Shown here in pieces: positions 4,966 to 6,528 of a DNA stretch of 6,528 nucleotides. Source of the stretch: Acidobacteriota bacterium (GTDB taxonomy: Bacteria > Acidobacteriota > Polarisedimenticolia > JAPUIV01); the NCBI GenBank assembly GCA_027296665.1, contig JAPUIV010000122.1, positions 1 to 6,528 of the forward strand, in the 5' to 3' direction. The notes under the pieces are model-generated. The model searched no databases, was not told where the DNA came from, and saw only the letters and a list, made by a program, of their open reading frames with translations. A program made the position numbers and the translations under genes. Position 1 is the first letter of the stretch, and each line of letters begins with the position of its first letter.

Positions 4966-6528
4966 ATGCTCGCGGAGATCGGGAGACACTGTCTCACGCT
5001 CAGCCTACTCTGCGCCGCATGGGCGGCCTTGGCCGGGTTTCTTGGCGGCAAGTTTCATCATTTTCCCGTGTTCATCAGCGCCCGCCGGTCACTCTATGCC
5101 GGAACCGGGTTGCTCGTCGCCGCCTCCGCCATCCTGATTCACGCCAACCTCACCAATAACTTCAGCCTCTGGGTCGTCGCCTCCTATTCGAACATCAACC
5201 TTCCGACCTTTTACAAGGTCTCGGCCATGTGGGGCAGTCAGGCAGGTTCCCTGCTGTTGTGGGCTCTCATCCTTTCCTGCTTCTCATCCATCGTTGTATT
5301 CCAGTACCGGCGGCGAAACGACGACATGATTCCCTTTGTCGCCAGCATACTGGGGGGGATCCTGGTCTTTTTTCTCATCCTCCTGAATTTCAACAGCAAC
5401 CCGTTCACCATGCTGGCTTCTCCCCCCCTGGATGGAAACGGTTTGAACCCTCAGCTACAAACCCCCTTGATGGTCATTCACCCGCCTCTTCTGTACATAG
5501 GGTACGTCGGTTTCAGTATCCCCTTCGCCTTCGCCATTGCGGCCCTGTTGAGCGGGCGGCTCAACGATGTCTGGATCCACCGGACCCGGCGGTGGACGAT
5601 CTTTTCCTGGTTCTTTCTGGGAATCGGCATTCTCTTGGGAGCCTATTGGGCCTACATCGAACTCGGTTGGGGCGGGTACTGGGCATGGGATCCGGTGGAA
5701 AACGCCGCCCTGGTCCCCTGGCTCACCGCGACCGCCTTCCTGCATTCGGTGATGATCCAGGAAAAGAAGAGAATGTTGCAGACCTGGAACATGGTTCTGG
5801 TCATCCTGACATACTGTCTCTGCATTCTGGGAACCTTCATCACCCGCAGCGGTATAATCTCCTCCGTTCATTCCTTCACGGTGTCCAATCTGGGACCGCT
5901 GTTCCTCGTCTTCCTGGCAATCTTGTTCGGTGCCAGCTTTCTGCTCCTGGTTTACCGCCTGCCGGAATTGAAAAGTCCGAACAAGCTGAATTCCCTCGTG
6001 TCCCGGGAAAGCAGTTTCCTGTTCAACAACCTCTTTCTCCTGGCCTGCGCTTTCGCCATCCTCTGGGGAACCTTGTTTCCGATACTTTCCGAAGCGGTCC
6101 GCGGCGTGAAGATCACCGTCGGCCCCCCCTTTTTCAACCAGGTCATCGCCCCGATCGGCCTGGCTTTGATCTTCCTGACCGGGGTCTGCCCATTGATCGC
6201 CTGGAGGCGGGCAACCCTGAAGCACCTGTTGCGGAATTTCCGGTATCCGGTTGGCGCCGGAATGGCGGGAGCCCTCCTCCTGCCGCTGTTCGGTTTCCGC
6301 CAGGTCTATTCGATCCTGGCCATCTCTCTCTGTCTATTCGTCTTCGCCACGATCATCCTGGAGTTTTTCCGGGGAACCCAGGCACGGCATCGGATGACGG
6401 GAGAGCCTTCTCCCCTCGCCTTCTTTCGCCTGATCAACCGCAATCGCCGGCGGTACGGCGGGTACCTGGTCCATCTCGGAATCCTTTTCATGGTCGTCGG
6501 GATCACCGGCTCATGGAACTATCAACAG
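4966..6528 (+). CDS. ccmF: Cytochrome c heme lyase CcmF, cut by the window end
   Basis: The first 521 codons of a polytopic inner-membrane heme lyase that attaches heme from CcmE to apocytochrome c. Many hydrophobic helices are visible. The heme-handling WWD motif reads WGGYWAWDPVEN (235-246). All four histidines known as heme ligands in E. coli CcmF have counterparts: His172 in VIHPPLLYIGY (E. coli 173), His260 in TAFLHS (261), His302 in RSGIISSVHSF (303) and His503 in GGYLVHLG (491). CcmF is usually about 640 residues or more, so the periplasmic C-terminal part lies beyond base 6528. ATG at 4966 has GGAG at 4954-4957, 8 bases upstream. No break in frame is seen. It forms the ccmEF pair; other ccm genes are expected downstream but are not visible. 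Confidence 0.95.
   Translation, partial: MLAEIGRHCLTLSLLCAAWAALAGFLGGKFHHFPVFISARRSLYAGTGLLVAASAILIHANLTNNFSLWVVASYSNINLPTFYKVSAMWGSQAGSLLLWALILSCFSSIVVFQYRRRNDDMIPFVASILGGILVFFLILLNFNSNPFTMLASPPLDGNGLNPQLQTPLMVIHPPLLYIGYVGFSIPFAFAIAALLSGRLNDVWIHRTRRWTIFSWFFLGIGILLGAYWAYIELGWGGYWAWDPVENAALVPWLTATAFLHSVMIQEKKRMLQTWNMVLVILTYCLCILGTFITRSGIISSVHSFTVSNLGPLFLVFLAILFGASFLLLVYRLPELKSPNKLNSLVSRESSFLFNNLFLLACAFAILWGTLFPILSEAVRGVKITVGPPFFNQVIAPIGLALIFLTGVCPLIAWRRATLKHLLRNFRYPVGAGMAGALLLPLFGFRQVYSILAISLCLFVFATIILEFFRGTQARHRMTGEPSPLAFFRLINRNRRRYGGYLVHLGILFMVVGITGSWNYQQ

Noticed and set aside
5455..6225. Minus-strand open frame of 256 codons inside ccmF
   Set aside because: Low-complexity Gln/Glu/Gly-rich translation, antisense to a strongly conserved CcmF.
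1..6528. CRISPR array, tRNA, rRNA, insertion sequence or integrase
   Set aside because: No regularly spaced repeats, cloverleaf sequence, transposase-like protein or paired terminal inverted repeats were seen.

Overview
The window joins two unlike pieces of DNA. Bases 1 to about 222 are AT-rich (about 36% GC by hand count) and encode, in one open frame, an internal stretch of a Bacteroidota-like aspartate-semialdehyde dehydrogenase. At about 220-235 the composition jumps to about 65% GC and the reading frame changes to an unrelated glycosyltransferase, which breaks the dehydrogenase. The simplest reading is a chimeric assembly or cloning joint; a real rearrangement is less likely. The remaining 6.3 kb is uniform, high in GC and tightly packed, as on the chromosome of a free-living Gram-negative-type bacterium with c-type cytochromes. 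I cannot name the phylum. The cysteine-type CcmE recalls Desulfobacterota-like or other deep bacterial lineages, and HEAT-repeat proteins ending in a PEDWxxWW-type motif recall Acidobacteriota, Planctomycetota and similar groups, but neither is decisive.

Layout of the high-GC part. A family 2 glycosyltransferase (221-913, plus strand) converges on, and overlaps tail to tail with, a four-gene minus-strand set that reads leftward from about 4276: greA, a homocysteine S-methyltransferase-family gene, an exported HEAT-repeat protein and an XdhC/CoxI-family protein. Gaps inside this set are 10-31 bases, and in two cases the ribosome-binding site lies on or just after the upstream stop codon, so it looks like one operon. 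Its members share no obvious pathway. On the other side of a divergent intergenic region (4079-4494) lie ccmE and ccmF on the plus strand. These form the start of a cytochrome c maturation (System I) cluster, and ccmF runs off the window.

The divergent region holds the regulatory signals. There is a near-consensus sigma70 promoter facing greA (TTGACA, 16 bases, TATATT) that would give a leader of about 200 nt. That leader contains a very GC-rich hairpin with a GAAA tetraloop. A second, weaker promoter lies right next to greA, and a further promoter faces ccmE. The most notable protein-level observation is that CcmE carries Cys (CPSKY) where the usual heme-binding His would be, next to a CcmF that keeps all four expected heme-ligand histidines and the WWD motif. 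This marks the variant, cysteine-type Ccm pathway.
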